Positions 9,991 to 17,663 of a DNA stretch of 64,000 nucleotides are shown piece by piece (the stretch's first letter is position 1; each line of letters opens with the position of its first letter). The stretch lies in NCBI RefSeq assembly GCF_021129235.1, contig NZ_JAJOMA010000008.1, positions 124,001-188,000 on the forward strand, written 5' to 3'. The position numbers were made by a program, and so were the translations under genes. This stretch comes from Kineosporia mesophila (lineage in GTDB: Bacteria; Actinomycetota; Actinomycetes; Actinomycetales; Kineosporiaceae). A model generated the notes under the pieces. It was not told the DNA's origin. It saw only the letters and a list, made by a program, of their open reading frames with translations, and ran no database searches.

Positions 9991-11033
9991 GGGAGTCGTG
10001 GACGGGCCGGTCCGTCACGCATCTGGTGGTCGGGCCGCCCGATCACGGGGTGACGATCTTCGCGCGATGGCTGGCCCGTCACACGGACGGACGCCTGGTG
10101 GAGGTCCCGGATCCGGGTGCCGCCGGCGCAGCGGCGGGCGGAAGCGGGGATGCGGGGGTTCACCTGCACTACACCGAGGCACTCTTCGGCCCGACCACGG
10201 GAGAAGCGGCCGAGGCCTTCGTGCGCCTGCGCAGCGGGCTCGGTGAGCGGGTCACGGTCACCCTGCACGATCTGCCGGACCCGGCCGACGAACCGGGCCG
10301 CTACCGTCGCCGCGCCCTCGGGTACGGCCGGGTCGCGCTGGCGGCCGACGCGGTCTGCGTCAGTAGCGAACACGAACGGGCTCGGCTGGAGACGCTGCTC
10401 GACCGGTTCGCGGACGCCGCGCGCCCGGCCGGGCTGCGGGTGATTCCGCTGCCGGTCCGCGCTCCCGTCCGTCCGGACCGGTGGCCGCCGGTGGTCCCGG
10501 AGGTGGGGGTCTTCGGCTTCGTCTACCCCGGCAAGGGACACGACGACGTGCTGGAGGCCATGGCCGGCCTGCCGGAGGCCGTGGGACTGACCGCGATCGG
10601 GCGGGTCGCGGACGGGCACGGGGAACTGGCCGGGCGCCTCACCACCCGGGCGGCCGCCCTCGGGCGCCGGCTGGAGATCACTGGTTTCCTGCCGGACGAC
10701 CAGGTGGACGAGCGTCTCGCCCGGGTCGCCGTGCCGATCGTCCCGGCCCGGACCATCTCCGCCTCGGGATCACTCAACACCTGGCTCTCGGCCGGGAGAC
10801 GTCCCCTGGTGGCCGACGGGCCCTACACCCGCGAGCTCGACCGGGCCTGCCCCGGGGCCGTGACGCTCTACCGGCCGGGCCGTCTCGCCGGGATGATCCG
10901 GGCCGTGCTGGCCGAACCCCGGCTCGGCCGGCTGCTGCGGCCGGTGCCCGGGGAACGTCTCGAGAGCGGTGTCGCGGCGGCCTACGGTGTCTTCTTCCGG
11001 GAGGCGGCCGGACCGTCGGCGGCCGTGGCGTGA
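9987..11033 (+). CDS. Glycosyltransferase, GT-B fold (second of cassette)
   Basis: The protein is 348 aa, the same length as its upstream neighbour and distantly similar in layout. The start is GTG 9987, overlapping the previous stop as GTGA. The N-terminal domain shows VTLHDLPDPADEPGRYRRR. The linker leads into VFGFVYPGKGHDDVLEAMAGL, the usual GT4-type second Rossmann domain, with ITGFLPDDQVDERLARVAVPIVP and the SGSLNTWLSAGRRPLV donor-site region. Specificity cannot be read from the sequence. It lacks membrane segments, so it probably acts at the inner face of the membrane or on a soluble acceptor. Confidence 0.75.
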   Translation: MRESWTGRSVTHLVVGPPDHGVTIFARWLARHTDGRLVEVPDPGAAGAAAGGSGDAGVHLHYTEALFGPTTGEAAEAFVRLRSGLGERVTVTLHDLPDPADEPGRYRRRALGYGRVALAADAVCVSSEHERARLETLLDRFADAARPAGLRVIPLPVRAPVRPDRWPPVVPEVGVFGFVYPGKGHDDVLEAMAGLPEAVGLTAIGRVADGHGELAGRLTTRAAALGRRLEITGFLPDDQVDERLARVAVPIVPARTISASGSLNTWLSAGRRPLVADGPYTRELDRACPGAVTLYRPGRLAGMIRAVLAEPRLGRLLRPVPGERLESGVAAAYGVFFREAAGPSAAVA

Positions 11034-12175
11034 TCGACGAACCCCTGCCCCTGCCGCACGGCGGGTTCGTGGTGCCGGGCAACCGCTGGGACCTGGTGCG
11101 CGACCGGAGCGCCCCGATGCCCGACATCACCGTGGTCGTGCCCTGGTACCGCAACCGGGAACAACTCGACCTGGTACTGGAAGGCCTGGCGCAGCAGGAT
11201 TATCCGCGCACCCGCTTCGAGGTCGTGATCGCCGACGACGGCTCGCCGCAACCCCTGACGGGTGACCTCCGGCCGGAGGCCGACCTGCGGATCAGGGTGG
11301 TGCGGCAGGACGACCGGGGGTTTCGGGCGGCCGCCGCCCGCAACCTGGCGGTGCGTCACAGCGAGGGCAGCGTGCTGGTCTTCCTCGACCAGGACACCGT
11401 TCCTTCGCCGGGGTACCTGCGGGCCCTCGGCCGGTGGCCTGCGCTCCTGCCCGACGCGCTCGCGGTGGGCCGCCGTGAGCACGTGGACCTGGAGGGCTGG
11501 ACCCCGCAGCGGCTCCGCGACGGGTGGGACCCACCGGCCCGGTTCCCCTCCCCGGCCTGGCTGACTGACGCGTACCGGGGTTCCGGGAACTTGCTGCGGG
11601 CCGACCGGTTGTCCTACCGGTACGTCATCAGTGCTGTGATGTGCTGCGGGCGGGATCTTTTCCGGGAGACCGGCGGCTTCGACGAGTCGTTCACCGAGTA
11701 CGGCGGCGAGGACTGGGAGTTCGCCCACCGGGCCTGGAACGCCGGGGCCGTGCTGGTGCACGAGCCGGAGGCCGTGGCCTGGCACGACGGGCCGGACTGG
11801 GCCGGGCGGGAGAGCGAGGCCGGCCGCCGGGCCGCCAAGTCCGCCGAGAACGAGGCGCTGGCCCGGCGGATCCCGGCACCGGGTCGTCCTGCGCAGGACG
11901 CCACGGAGGGTGGCCCGGCGGATGTCGTGGTGCTCGGGCCCGGGGCGTCGCCGGACCTGGTGGCCGGTTGTCATGTCCTCCTCGACGGCCCCTGGCCGGA
12001 ACCGCTCGACCCGATCGTGGCCCGTCTGCGGCAGCAGGGGGTGGGAGAGATCGCCGGGCCCGGCCTGCGGGTCGTCTCCACCCGGGCGCTGACCCGGACC
12101 CGGCGCTGGGAGAAGTACTTCCCCGGGCGTGACCTGATGGCCGACCTGTTCGGGAGTCTTCCGCCGGGCTCGTGA
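11030..12175 (+). CDS. Glycosyltransferase family 2 (GT-A) with GT7C-like segment
   Basis: The protein is 381 aa and starts at GTG 11030 (GTGA overlap with the preceding stop). GT-A motifs are clear: VVVPWYRN, VVIADDGS, and the metal-binding DXD-like FLDQDT. Later comes the GGFDESFTEYGGEDWEFAHR block, characteristic of GT2 enzymes carrying a Glyco_transf_7C segment, where Glu/Asp act as base and metal ligand. The last ~100 residues are a small extra domain of unknown role. It is the last gene of the cassette and is followed by a hairpin. It probably adds a hexose or HexNAc to the product of the two GT-B enzymes. Confidence 0.82.
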   Translation: MIDEPLPLPHGGFVVPGNRWDLVRDRSAPMPDITVVVPWYRNREQLDLVLEGLAQQDYPRTRFEVVIADDGSPQPLTGDLRPEADLRIRVVRQDDRGFRAAAARNLAVRHSEGSVLVFLDQDTVPSPGYLRALGRWPALLPDALAVGRREHVDLEGWTPQRLRDGWDPPARFPSPAWLTDAYRGSGNLLRADRLSYRYVISAVMCCGRDLFRETGGFDESFTEYGGEDWEFAHRAWNAGAVLVHEPEAVAWHDGPDWAGRESEAGRRAAKSAENEALARRIPAPGRPAQDATEGGPADVVVLGPGASPDLVAGCHVLLDGPWPEPLDPIVARLRQQGVGEIAGPGLRVVSTRALTRTRRWEKYFPGRDLMADLFGSLPPGS

Positions 12176-12197
12176 CGGTCCCGGCACCCAGACATTC

Positions 12198-12245
12198 CTG
12201 GTACCGCCTGGTTCTATGGGTCGCCTGGAACCAGGTGGTACCCAG
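12198..12245 (+). terminator. Hairpin after the glycosyltransferase operon
   Basis: CTGGTACCGCCTGGTTC (12198-12214) pairs with GAACCAGGTGGTACCCAG (to 12245), with one mismatch or wobble and a bulge, across a 13-nt loop. It lies 23 nt after the operon stop. Confidence 0.55.
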
Positions 12246-12475
12246 CCGCCGCTGGGCCAGTCGCGCCGGGGAGTCCTGGAGTAATGCGTGGCCGCTGTAG
12301 AGCGTCGACGTGGTGCGCAGGCCGGCCGGGGGTACGGCATGAAGGTCAGCGAGGGCACGCTCCATCCTGCTGACGCACATGCTGCGGCCGGACGGGCCGG
12401 TCGGCGGTCTGGGTGGCCGGCAGGATCAGGGGCTCACCTGGACGGGGGTGGCGACCGGTTTCCGGTCGGGGGACT
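12246..12475. other. Non-coding stretch without recognisable feature
   Basis: Short open frames cross this stretch on both strands, but none has a ribosome binding site or recognisable protein similarity. A minus-strand frame beginning near 12380 (MCVSRMERALADLHAV...) could be a decayed gene start, but I cannot support it. Confidence 0.3.
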
Positions 12476-13054
12476 TCATGCGAATCCGGGTGCGCCGGGC
12501 GGGGGAACGCTCGCCCCGGTCTTGACGGCGGTGGTCAGGAGCGGACCGGCCAGGAGGTCGTGGGTCACCTCGCCCCGCACGTGCTCCTCGATCACCGCCA
12601 GCGCGGCCTTGGCCCCGGAGAGGCCGGCGGCGTGCCGGGCCGAGATCCGGTCCCAGAACGGGTGGGGCTCGGACCGGGGCCGGGAGTAGGAGAAGCCGGG
12701 CCGGAAGAGCTCGTACCGCAGGCCGTCGCGCCAGTGCTGGAAGGTGGTCTCCCCACCGCCGAGGTCGAGCAGGCTCAGGCTGTCGGTGCCCTCGGACAGG
12801 ACGTCGAGCGACGGCTTCTCCAGGGCCCGGTCCTGATGGCAGAAGGCCCACTGCCCGAGCATTCCCACCCTCAGCACGGTGGTCCCGGGCCCGAACATCT
12901 GCTCGTCGACGGCCTGTTGCCAGGTGACCGGGCGGGCCGGGCCGGGATCCACGCCGTACCGGGTGAGGATGTCGGTGGGGGCGAGGCCGCGGGTGAGGGT
13001 GATGACGAAGCCGAACTCGCTGAGGCTCCAGGGGGCACGGCGGGCGGCGGCCAT
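12476..13054 (-). CDS. Hypothetical protein, DUF6461-like
   Basis: This 192-aa soluble protein has an N-terminal pattern (a Trp-Ser start, TLTRGLAPTDILTRYGVDP, then a central GQWAFCHQD) that recalls the uncharacterised actinobacterial DUF6461 family. The assignment is from memory of the pattern only. There is no signal peptide or catalytic motif. The start ATG at 13054 lacks an obvious ribosome binding site. It stands alone between the glycan cassette and the iron-uptake operon. Confidence 0.5.
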   Translation of the reverse strand: MAAARRAPWSLSEFGFVITLTRGLAPTDILTRYGVDPGPARPVTWQQAVDEQMFGPGTTVLRVGMLGQWAFCHQDRALEKPSLDVLSEGTDSLSLLDLGGGETTFQHWRDGLRYELFRPGFSYSRPRSEPHPFWDRISARHAAGLSGAKAALAVIEEHVRGEVTHDLLAGPLLTTAVKTGASVPPPGAPGFA

Positions 13055-13113
13055 GTTCGCAGTGTAATCGCGGGTGGACTGGCGGTGCCGGGCAAGTGCG
13101 GGATCCTTGCCGG

Positions 13114-13311
13114 ATGTCTCAGCCCGATCCGGAACCCCAGCCCGATCCGGAGCTCGATCCGGCGGTGTACCCGCCGATCGACCCCCGTGAGCCTGTCCCC
13201 GACGACCCGGGCGAGCTCCTGCCCGACACCCCGGAAACCCTGCCCCCGGCCCCGGCGGAACCCGGTCCCGGTGACCCGGGCGACCCCGACCCGGTCCCCG
13301 AGCCCACGTAA
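13114..13311 (+). CDS. Short Pro/Asp/Glu-rich hypothetical protein
   Basis: This 65-residue frame consists almost entirely of Pro, Asp, Glu and Gly, with repeated PDPE-like units (MSQPDPEPQPDPELDP). Composition alone can produce such an open frame in GC-rich DNA, and the opposite strand is equally open as a Gly/Ser-rich frame. Support is limited to a consistent ATG and stop and its position in an otherwise empty gap. It may be an intrinsically disordered protein or not a gene. Confidence 0.35.
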   Translation: MSQPDPEPQPDPELDPAVYPPIDPREPVPDDPGELLPDTPETLPPAPAEPGPGDPGDPDPVPEPT

Positions 13312-13378
13312 AGCGACGTAGGGCGATGCGGAGCGGGCTGGCCGGACCGAGACGCGTCCGTGTCCCCTTGCCCTTCTG

Positions 13379-13434
13379 CGATCAGGCAAACTTCCCCGGA
13401 GTTCTAGAACGCCGGGGAAGTTTTGCATGATCAC
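13379..13434. repeat. Palindromic repeat family member with one GTTCTAGAAC core
   Basis: The left arm GATCAGGCAAACTTCCCCGG and right arm CCGGGGAAGTTTTGCATGATC flank the central palindrome GTTCTAGAAC. The arms pair with a few mismatches on the left. The right arm carries the outer GTTTTGCATGATCAC signature shared with copies at 26816 and 45607. It lies about 130 bp before the FecCD operon, so it could insulate that operon from upstream transcription. Confidence 0.75.
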
Positions 13435-13561
13435 GGAGGAAGTGAGGGGCGGTCCGGCGGTCTCGTTCCGGGGGGTGAGCCGGGCCGCGGCGCATGGGCG
13501 CCGATCAACACTTCTGTCCTAGGTGTTAGGGTCCCCTTACTTTCCCCTGACAGGAGTGCTG

Positions 13562-14629
13562 GTGACGCCCGCCATCGACGCGCCGCCGGGCGAGCAGCCC
13601 GCCACTCGTCGGCAACCTCCTGCCCGCGTGCGTACGTCCACGGGTCTGGCGGGTGTGCTGGGGCTTCTCGTGCTCCTGGTCGTGTCGATCACGCTCAGCC
13701 TGGTCGTCGGGTCCGGCCACGTCCCACTGAGCGACGTCTGGAACGGCGTGTTCAGCCCCGACCGCTCGGTCGAGGGGCAGCTGATCATGCGGGAGCTGCG
13801 GATCCCGCGCACCGTGGCCGGGCTGCTGGCCGGGGTCGCGCTGGGACTGGCCGGGGCCGTGATCCAGGGCGTCACCCGCAACCCGCTGGCCGACCCGGGC
13901 CTGCTCGGCATCAACGCCGGGGCCTCGGCCGCGGTGGTGTTCGCCATCGGCTGGCTCGGCATCACGGCCGCCAACGGCTACATCTGGTTCGGCTTCCTCG
14001 GGGCCGCGGTGGCCGCCACCCTGGTCTACGGGGTCGGGTCGCTCGGCCGGGAGGGCGCCACCCCGGTCAAGCTGGCGCTGGCCGGGCAGGCGACGAGCGC
14101 CGCGCTGATCGCCCTGACCACGGCGATGCTGCTGAAAGACACCGAGACCTACGACCGCTACCGGTTCTGGCAGGTCGGGTCGCTGACCGGCCGCGACGCC
14201 GAGGTGATCGCGCAGGCCGCGCCCTTCGTCGGGATCGGTGTGCTGCTCGCGCTGGCGCTCGGCCCGCAGCTCAACGCCCTGGCCCTGGGTGACGACGTGG
14301 CGCGCGGCCTGGGCCAGAAGGTCGGCCTGATCCGGGTGATCAGCGCGGTCGCCGTGGTGCTGCTCACCGGCGCGGCCACCGTGATCGCCGGGCCGATCGC
14401 GTTCGTCGGCCTGGTCGTCCCGCACGCCGCCCGGATGCTGGCCGGGGCCGACTACCGCTGGCTGCTCGTGCACTGCCTGTTGCTGGCGCCCTCGCTGTTG
14501 CTGGTCTCCGACGTCATCGGCCGGCTGATCGCCCGGCCGGGCGAGCTCCAGGTCGGCATCGTCACGGCCGCGGTCGGGGCCGTCCCGTTCGTCATCCTGG
14601 TCCGGCGGCGGAAGATGGCTGAGCTGTGA
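13562..14629 (+). CDS. Iron-siderophore ABC transporter permease (FecCD family), subunit 1
   Basis: This 355-aa membrane protein is predicted to have about nine or ten helices. It is one half of the transmembrane channel that moves ferric siderophores into the cytoplasm. Family signatures include RELRIPRTVAGLLAGVALGLAG, GVTRNPLADPGLLGINAGA and the coupling-helix region GPIAFVGLVVPHAARML. The GTG at 13562 is preceded by CAGGAG at a good distance; earlier starts have no such site. It overlaps the second permease by 4 bp. The operon also includes the ATPase and is followed by two binding lipoproteins. Confidence 0.93.
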   Translation: MTPAIDAPPGEQPATRRQPPARVRTSTGLAGVLGLLVLLVVSITLSLVVGSGHVPLSDVWNGVFSPDRSVEGQLIMRELRIPRTVAGLLAGVALGLAGAVIQGVTRNPLADPGLLGINAGASAAVVFAIGWLGITAANGYIWFGFLGAAVAATLVYGVGSLGREGATPVKLALAGQATSAALIALTTAMLLKDTETYDRYRFWQVGSLTGRDAEVIAQAAPFVGIGVLLALALGPQLNALALGDDVARGLGQKVGLIRVISAVAVVLLTGAATVIAGPIAFVGLVVPHAARMLAGADYRWLLVHCLLLAPSLLLVSDVIGRLIARPGELQVGIVTAAVGAVPFVILVRRRKMAEL

Positions 14630-15681
14630 GCCTCACGACCGCCACGACCGCGGAGCAGATCCGCGCCGTGCACCAGGCCCGGCACACCGGCCGCGGCCGC
14701 GAGGTCGTCGTCACCACGATCCTGCTCGTGGCCATCCTGGCGGCCTTCGCGCTGAGCCTGTCGATCGGCGACTTCGCGGTGCCGATCCCCGACGTCCTGG
14801 GGGCCCTGGTCGGCCGGGGCGACACCGGTACGCACTTCATCATCATCGAGCTGCGGCTGCCCCGCGCCCTGACCGCCGTCTGCGTCGGGCTCGCGCTCGG
14901 CCTGGCGGGTGCCGTCTTCCAGGCCCTGCTGCGGAATCCGCTGGCCAGCCCGGACATGATCGGCGTGACCCAGGGGGCCAGCGTCGGCGCGGTCCTGGCC
15001 TCGATCACCTTCGGGATCAGCGGGATCGCGCTCTCCTTCGCGGCCCTGGCCGGTGCCGTGGTCACCTCGACCCTGATCTATGCCCTGGCCTGGCAGCGCG
15101 GGGTCGCCGGGTACCGGCTCATCCTGGTCGGCATCGGGGTGGCCGGTGCCCTCTCCTCGATCGTCTCCTACCTGCTGACGAGTTCCGACGTGACGGTGTC
15201 TCAAGACGCCCTGGTCTGGCTCACCGGATCGCTGAACGGGTCGTCGCTGGAACAGTTCTGGCCGCTGCTGGGGGCCCTGGTGGTGCTCCTGCCGCTGACC
15301 GCGCTGGCGTCGCTGACGCTGCCCGTGCTGCAACTGGGTGACGACACCGCGGCCGGTCTCGGCGTGCCGGTCGAGCGCAGCCGCCGGGCGCTGCTCGGCT
15401 GCGCGGTCGGCCTGACCGGCGTCGCCGTCGCGGCCGCCGGGCCGGTGGCGTTCGTGGCGTTCGTGGCCGGGCCGGTGGCCCGTCGCCTGCTGCCCACCAA
15501 GGGCGCGGCGCTGGTGCAGGCGGCCCTGATCGGTGCGCTCCTGATGCTGGTGGCGGACTTCGCCGCGCAGCACCTGCTCTGGTCCTCGCAGTTCCCGGTG
15601 GGGGTGGTCACCAGCCTGATCGGTGCCCCGTACCTGCTCTGGCTGCTGTCCCGGGCCAACCGGATCGGCAAGGGTGGATGA
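14626..15681 (+). CDS. Iron-siderophore ABC transporter permease (FecCD family), subunit 2
   Basis: The protein is 351 aa and starts at GTG 14626 (GTGA overlap with the preceding stop). It has an N-terminal cytoplasmic tail of about 30 residues followed by about nine or ten helices. FecCD motifs repeat here as ELRLPRALTAVCVGLALGLAG, LLRNPLASPDMIGVTQGA and GPVAFVAFVAGPVARRL. Together with subunit 1 it should form the heterodimeric permease, as in FepD/FepG. It is translationally coupled on both sides and overlaps the ATPase start. Confidence 0.93.
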   Translation: MSLTTATTAEQIRAVHQARHTGRGREVVVTTILLVAILAAFALSLSIGDFAVPIPDVLGALVGRGDTGTHFIIIELRLPRALTAVCVGLALGLAGAVFQALLRNPLASPDMIGVTQGASVGAVLASITFGISGIALSFAALAGAVVTSTLIYALAWQRGVAGYRLILVGIGVAGALSSIVSYLLTSSDVTVSQDALVWLTGSLNGSSLEQFWPLLGALVVLLPLTALASLTLPVLQLGDDTAAGLGVPVERSRRALLGCAVGLTGVAVAAAGPVAFVAFVAGPVARRLLPTKGAALVQAALIGALLMLVADFAAQHLLWSSQFPVGVVTSLIGAPYLLWLLSRANRIGKGG

Positions 15682-16504
15682 ACAAGTGACGGACGGACAC
15701 ACGCTCACCGCGCGGGACCTGCACCTGGGGTACGAGGGCCACGAGGTGGTGACCGGGCTCAACCTCGAGGTCCCGCCCGGCCGGGTGACGATGATCGTCG
15801 GCCCGAACGCCTGCGGAAAGTCCACCACCCTGCGCTCGATGGCCCGTCTGCTCGCCCCCACCTCGGGTGCGATCCTGCTGGACGGAAAGGACATTCAGCA
15901 GACTCCGACCAAAGAGGTGGCCAGTCTGCTCGGCATCCTGCCGCAGACCCCGGTGGCTCCCGACGGCATCGTCGTCAGCGATCTGGTCGGCCGTGGCCGC
16001 TACCCGCACCAGGGCTGGCTGCGCCGGTGGACGACGGAGGACGACGAGGCGGTCGCCGAGGCGATGCGCGCGACCAGCGTGCTGGAACTGGCTGCCCGGC
16101 CGGTCGATTCCCTCTCCGGCGGGCAGCGCCAGCGGGTCTGGATCGCCATGGCGCTGGCCCAGCGCACCGACCTGCTGCTGCTCGACGAGCCCACCACCTA
16201 CCTCGACGTGGCGCACCAGCTCGAGGTTCTCGACCTGCTGATCGACCTGAACGCCACCCGGGGCACGACCGTCGTGGTGGTGCTGCACGACCTGAATCTG
16301 GCCTGCCGGTACGCGGACCATCTGGTCGCGATGCGGGACGGGAAGGTGATGGCGGAGGGGAACCCGACCGAGGTGGTCAGCGCCGAGCTGATCGGCGAGA
16401 TCTTCGGGATGCGGTGTTCCATTGTGCCGGACCCGATCTCGGGAACCCCGATGATCGTGCCGATCGGGCGGCACCGGGCCGGGGTCACCGTTACCGAAGC
16501 GTGA
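15674..16504 (+). CDS. Iron-siderophore ABC transporter ATP-binding protein (FepC-like)
   Basis: The protein is 276 aa. Walker A GPNACGKSTT, the Q-loop around LPQTP, the signature LSGGQRQR, Walker B LLLLDEPT and the switch His in VLHDLN are all intact. It energises uptake through the two FecCD permeases. Two starts are possible: GTG 15674 (overlaps the permease by 8 bp) and GTG 15686 (preceded by GGGTGG). I took the longer. No siderophore biosynthesis gene is nearby, so the system may import a xenosiderophore or one made elsewhere in the genome. Confidence 0.93.
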   Translation: MDEQVTDGHTLTARDLHLGYEGHEVVTGLNLEVPPGRVTMIVGPNACGKSTTLRSMARLLAPTSGAILLDGKDIQQTPTKEVASLLGILPQTPVAPDGIVVSDLVGRGRYPHQGWLRRWTTEDDEAVAEAMRATSVLELAARPVDSLSGGQRQRVWIAMALAQRTDLLLLDEPTTYLDVAHQLEVLDLLIDLNATRGTTVVVVLHDLNLACRYADHLVAMRDGKVMAEGNPTEVVSAELIGEIFGMRCSIVPDPISGTPMIVPIGRHRAGVTVTEA

Positions 16505-16517
16505 AGACGGTGCTTAC

Positions 16518-16536
16518 TTAGGCAATGCTAAGCTAA
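16518..16536 (+). promoter_or_regulatory. IdeR/DtxR iron box, first siderophore-binding protein gene
   Basis: TTAGGCAATGCTAAGCTAA matches 15 of 19 positions of the IdeR consensus and ends 5 nt before the ATG. Holo-IdeR binding here would block transcription or translation initiation when iron is sufficient. The same 19-mer occurs at 17640-17658. Confidence 0.85.
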
Positions 16537-16541
16537 CTAAC

Positions 16542-17558
16542 ATGAGTTCCCTACTGCCCCGGCGGCGCTCAGTACGCACCGCCGTCATCGCCCTTGCCGC
16601 CGCGGCAATGGCGACTGCCCTGACCGCCTGTGGTGACTCCGATTCCGGCGCCTCCTCGGAAGCCTCGGGAACCTCGGCCACGAGCGCCTTCCCGGCCACC
16701 GTCGCGACCAAGTTCGGCGACGTGAAGATCGACGCCAAGCCCGCGCGGGTCGTCGCGCTCGGCTGGTCCGACGCCGAGACTGCGCTCGCCCTGGGCGTTC
16801 AGCCCGTCGGCGCCAGCGACTGGCTGGGCTTCGGCGGCGAGGGCGTCGGCCCGTGGGCCCAGGGGCAGTACACCAAGGCTCCCGAGCTCATCGGCACGAT
16901 GGAGCCCGAGTTCGAGAAGATCGCGGCCCTCAAACCCGACCTGATCCTCGACGTCCGCTCCAGTGGTGACCAGAAGCGGTACGACACGCTCAGCAAGATC
17001 GCGCCGACCGTGGGCGTTCCCGAGGGTGGCGACAACTACCTCACCACGTGGGAGCAGCAGACCACGATGATCTCCGAGGCGCTCGGCGTGCCGGACGAGG
17101 GCAAGAAGCTCATCTCCGACACCGACGCCGAGTTCACGAAGTACGCCGATGAGAACCCCGACTTCAAGGGCAGGACGATCACGGTCGGCTCGAAGACCAG
17201 CGAGGGCTACGGTGCCTACCTGACCGGTGACGCCCGGGTCGACTTCGTCGAGAAGCTCGGCTTCGAGAACAACCCGACCGTGCAGAAGCAGGCCGGTGAC
17301 AGCTTCTTCATCAGTGTCTCGGGCGAGAACCTGAAGCAGCTCGACGCCGACGCGGTGCTGATGATGCCGATCTTCATCGACGCCAAGGAGATCACCGACG
17401 ACGCGCTGTTCAAGGCGGTCCCGGCGGTGAAGGCGGGCCACGACGTCGTCATCGACGACACGAACATCAGTAACGCGTTCTCGGCCGGTACCCCGGCCGC
17501 GACGACTTACGCCCTGGAAAAGGTTGTGCCGCTGCTGAAGACGGCCCTCGGGTCCTGA
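16542..17558 (+). CDS. Ferric-siderophore-binding lipoprotein (FecB/TroA type), copy 1
   Basis: The protein is 338 aa. A lipoprotein signal (basic n-region, hydrophobic stretch, lipobox LTAC, lipid-modified Cys near residue 29) is followed by a Ser-rich linker and a two-lobed class III binding domain with the VVALGWSDAETALALGVQPVG start. It should capture the ferric siderophore at the cell surface and deliver it to the FecCD permeases upstream. It lies 37 bp after the ATPase gene but has its own iron box and terminator, so it can be transcribed separately. It is a close paralogue of the next gene. Confidence 0.92.
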   Translation: MSSLLPRRRSVRTAVIALAAAAMATALTACGDSDSGASSEASGTSATSAFPATVATKFGDVKIDAKPARVVALGWSDAETALALGVQPVGASDWLGFGGEGVGPWAQGQYTKAPELIGTMEPEFEKIAALKPDLILDVRSSGDQKRYDTLSKIAPTVGVPEGGDNYLTTWEQQTTMISEALGVPDEGKKLISDTDAEFTKYADENPDFKGRTITVGSKTSEGYGAYLTGDARVDFVEKLGFENNPTVQKQAGDSFFISVSGENLKQLDADAVLMMPIFIDAKEITDDALFKAVPAVKAGHDVVIDDTNISNAFSAGTPAATTYALEKVVPLLKTALGS

Positions 17559-17565
17559 CCTACAA

Positions 17566-17616
17566 CGAAAGCCCCTGTCCACCGCCCGGTCCCGGGGTGG
17601 GAGGCAGGGGCTTTCG
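17566..17616 (+). terminator. Terminator between the two binding-protein genes
   Basis: CGAAAGCCCCTG (17566-17577) and CAGGGGCTTTCG (17605-17616) form a 12-bp perfect stem. The loop itself contains a smaller GC-rich hairpin. It lies 7 nt after the stop codon. Confidence 0.8.
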
Positions 17617-17639
17617 TGTGCCCACCCGTAATCAACGAC

Positions 17640-17658
17640 TTAGGCAATGCTAAGCTAA
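17640..17658 (+). promoter_or_regulatory. IdeR/DtxR iron box, second siderophore-binding protein gene
   Basis: The 19-mer is identical to that at 16518-16536, again ending 5 nt before the start codon (ATG 17664). It also shows that the earlier in-frame start at 17616 is not used, because the box would then be inside the coding sequence. Confidence 0.85.
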
Positions 17659-17663
17659 CTTTC

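Noticed and set aside
11691-12380. Minus-strand frame overlapping the end of the GT2 gene
   Set aside because: It is antisense to a clear glycosyltransferase. The non-overlapping part near 12200-12380 has no recognisable similarity or start signal.
13526-13550. TTAGGGTCCCCTTACTTTC upstream of the FecCD operon as an IdeR box
   Set aside because: Only about 11 of 19 positions match and the symmetry is poor. Regulation by iron is likely, but this site is not convincing.
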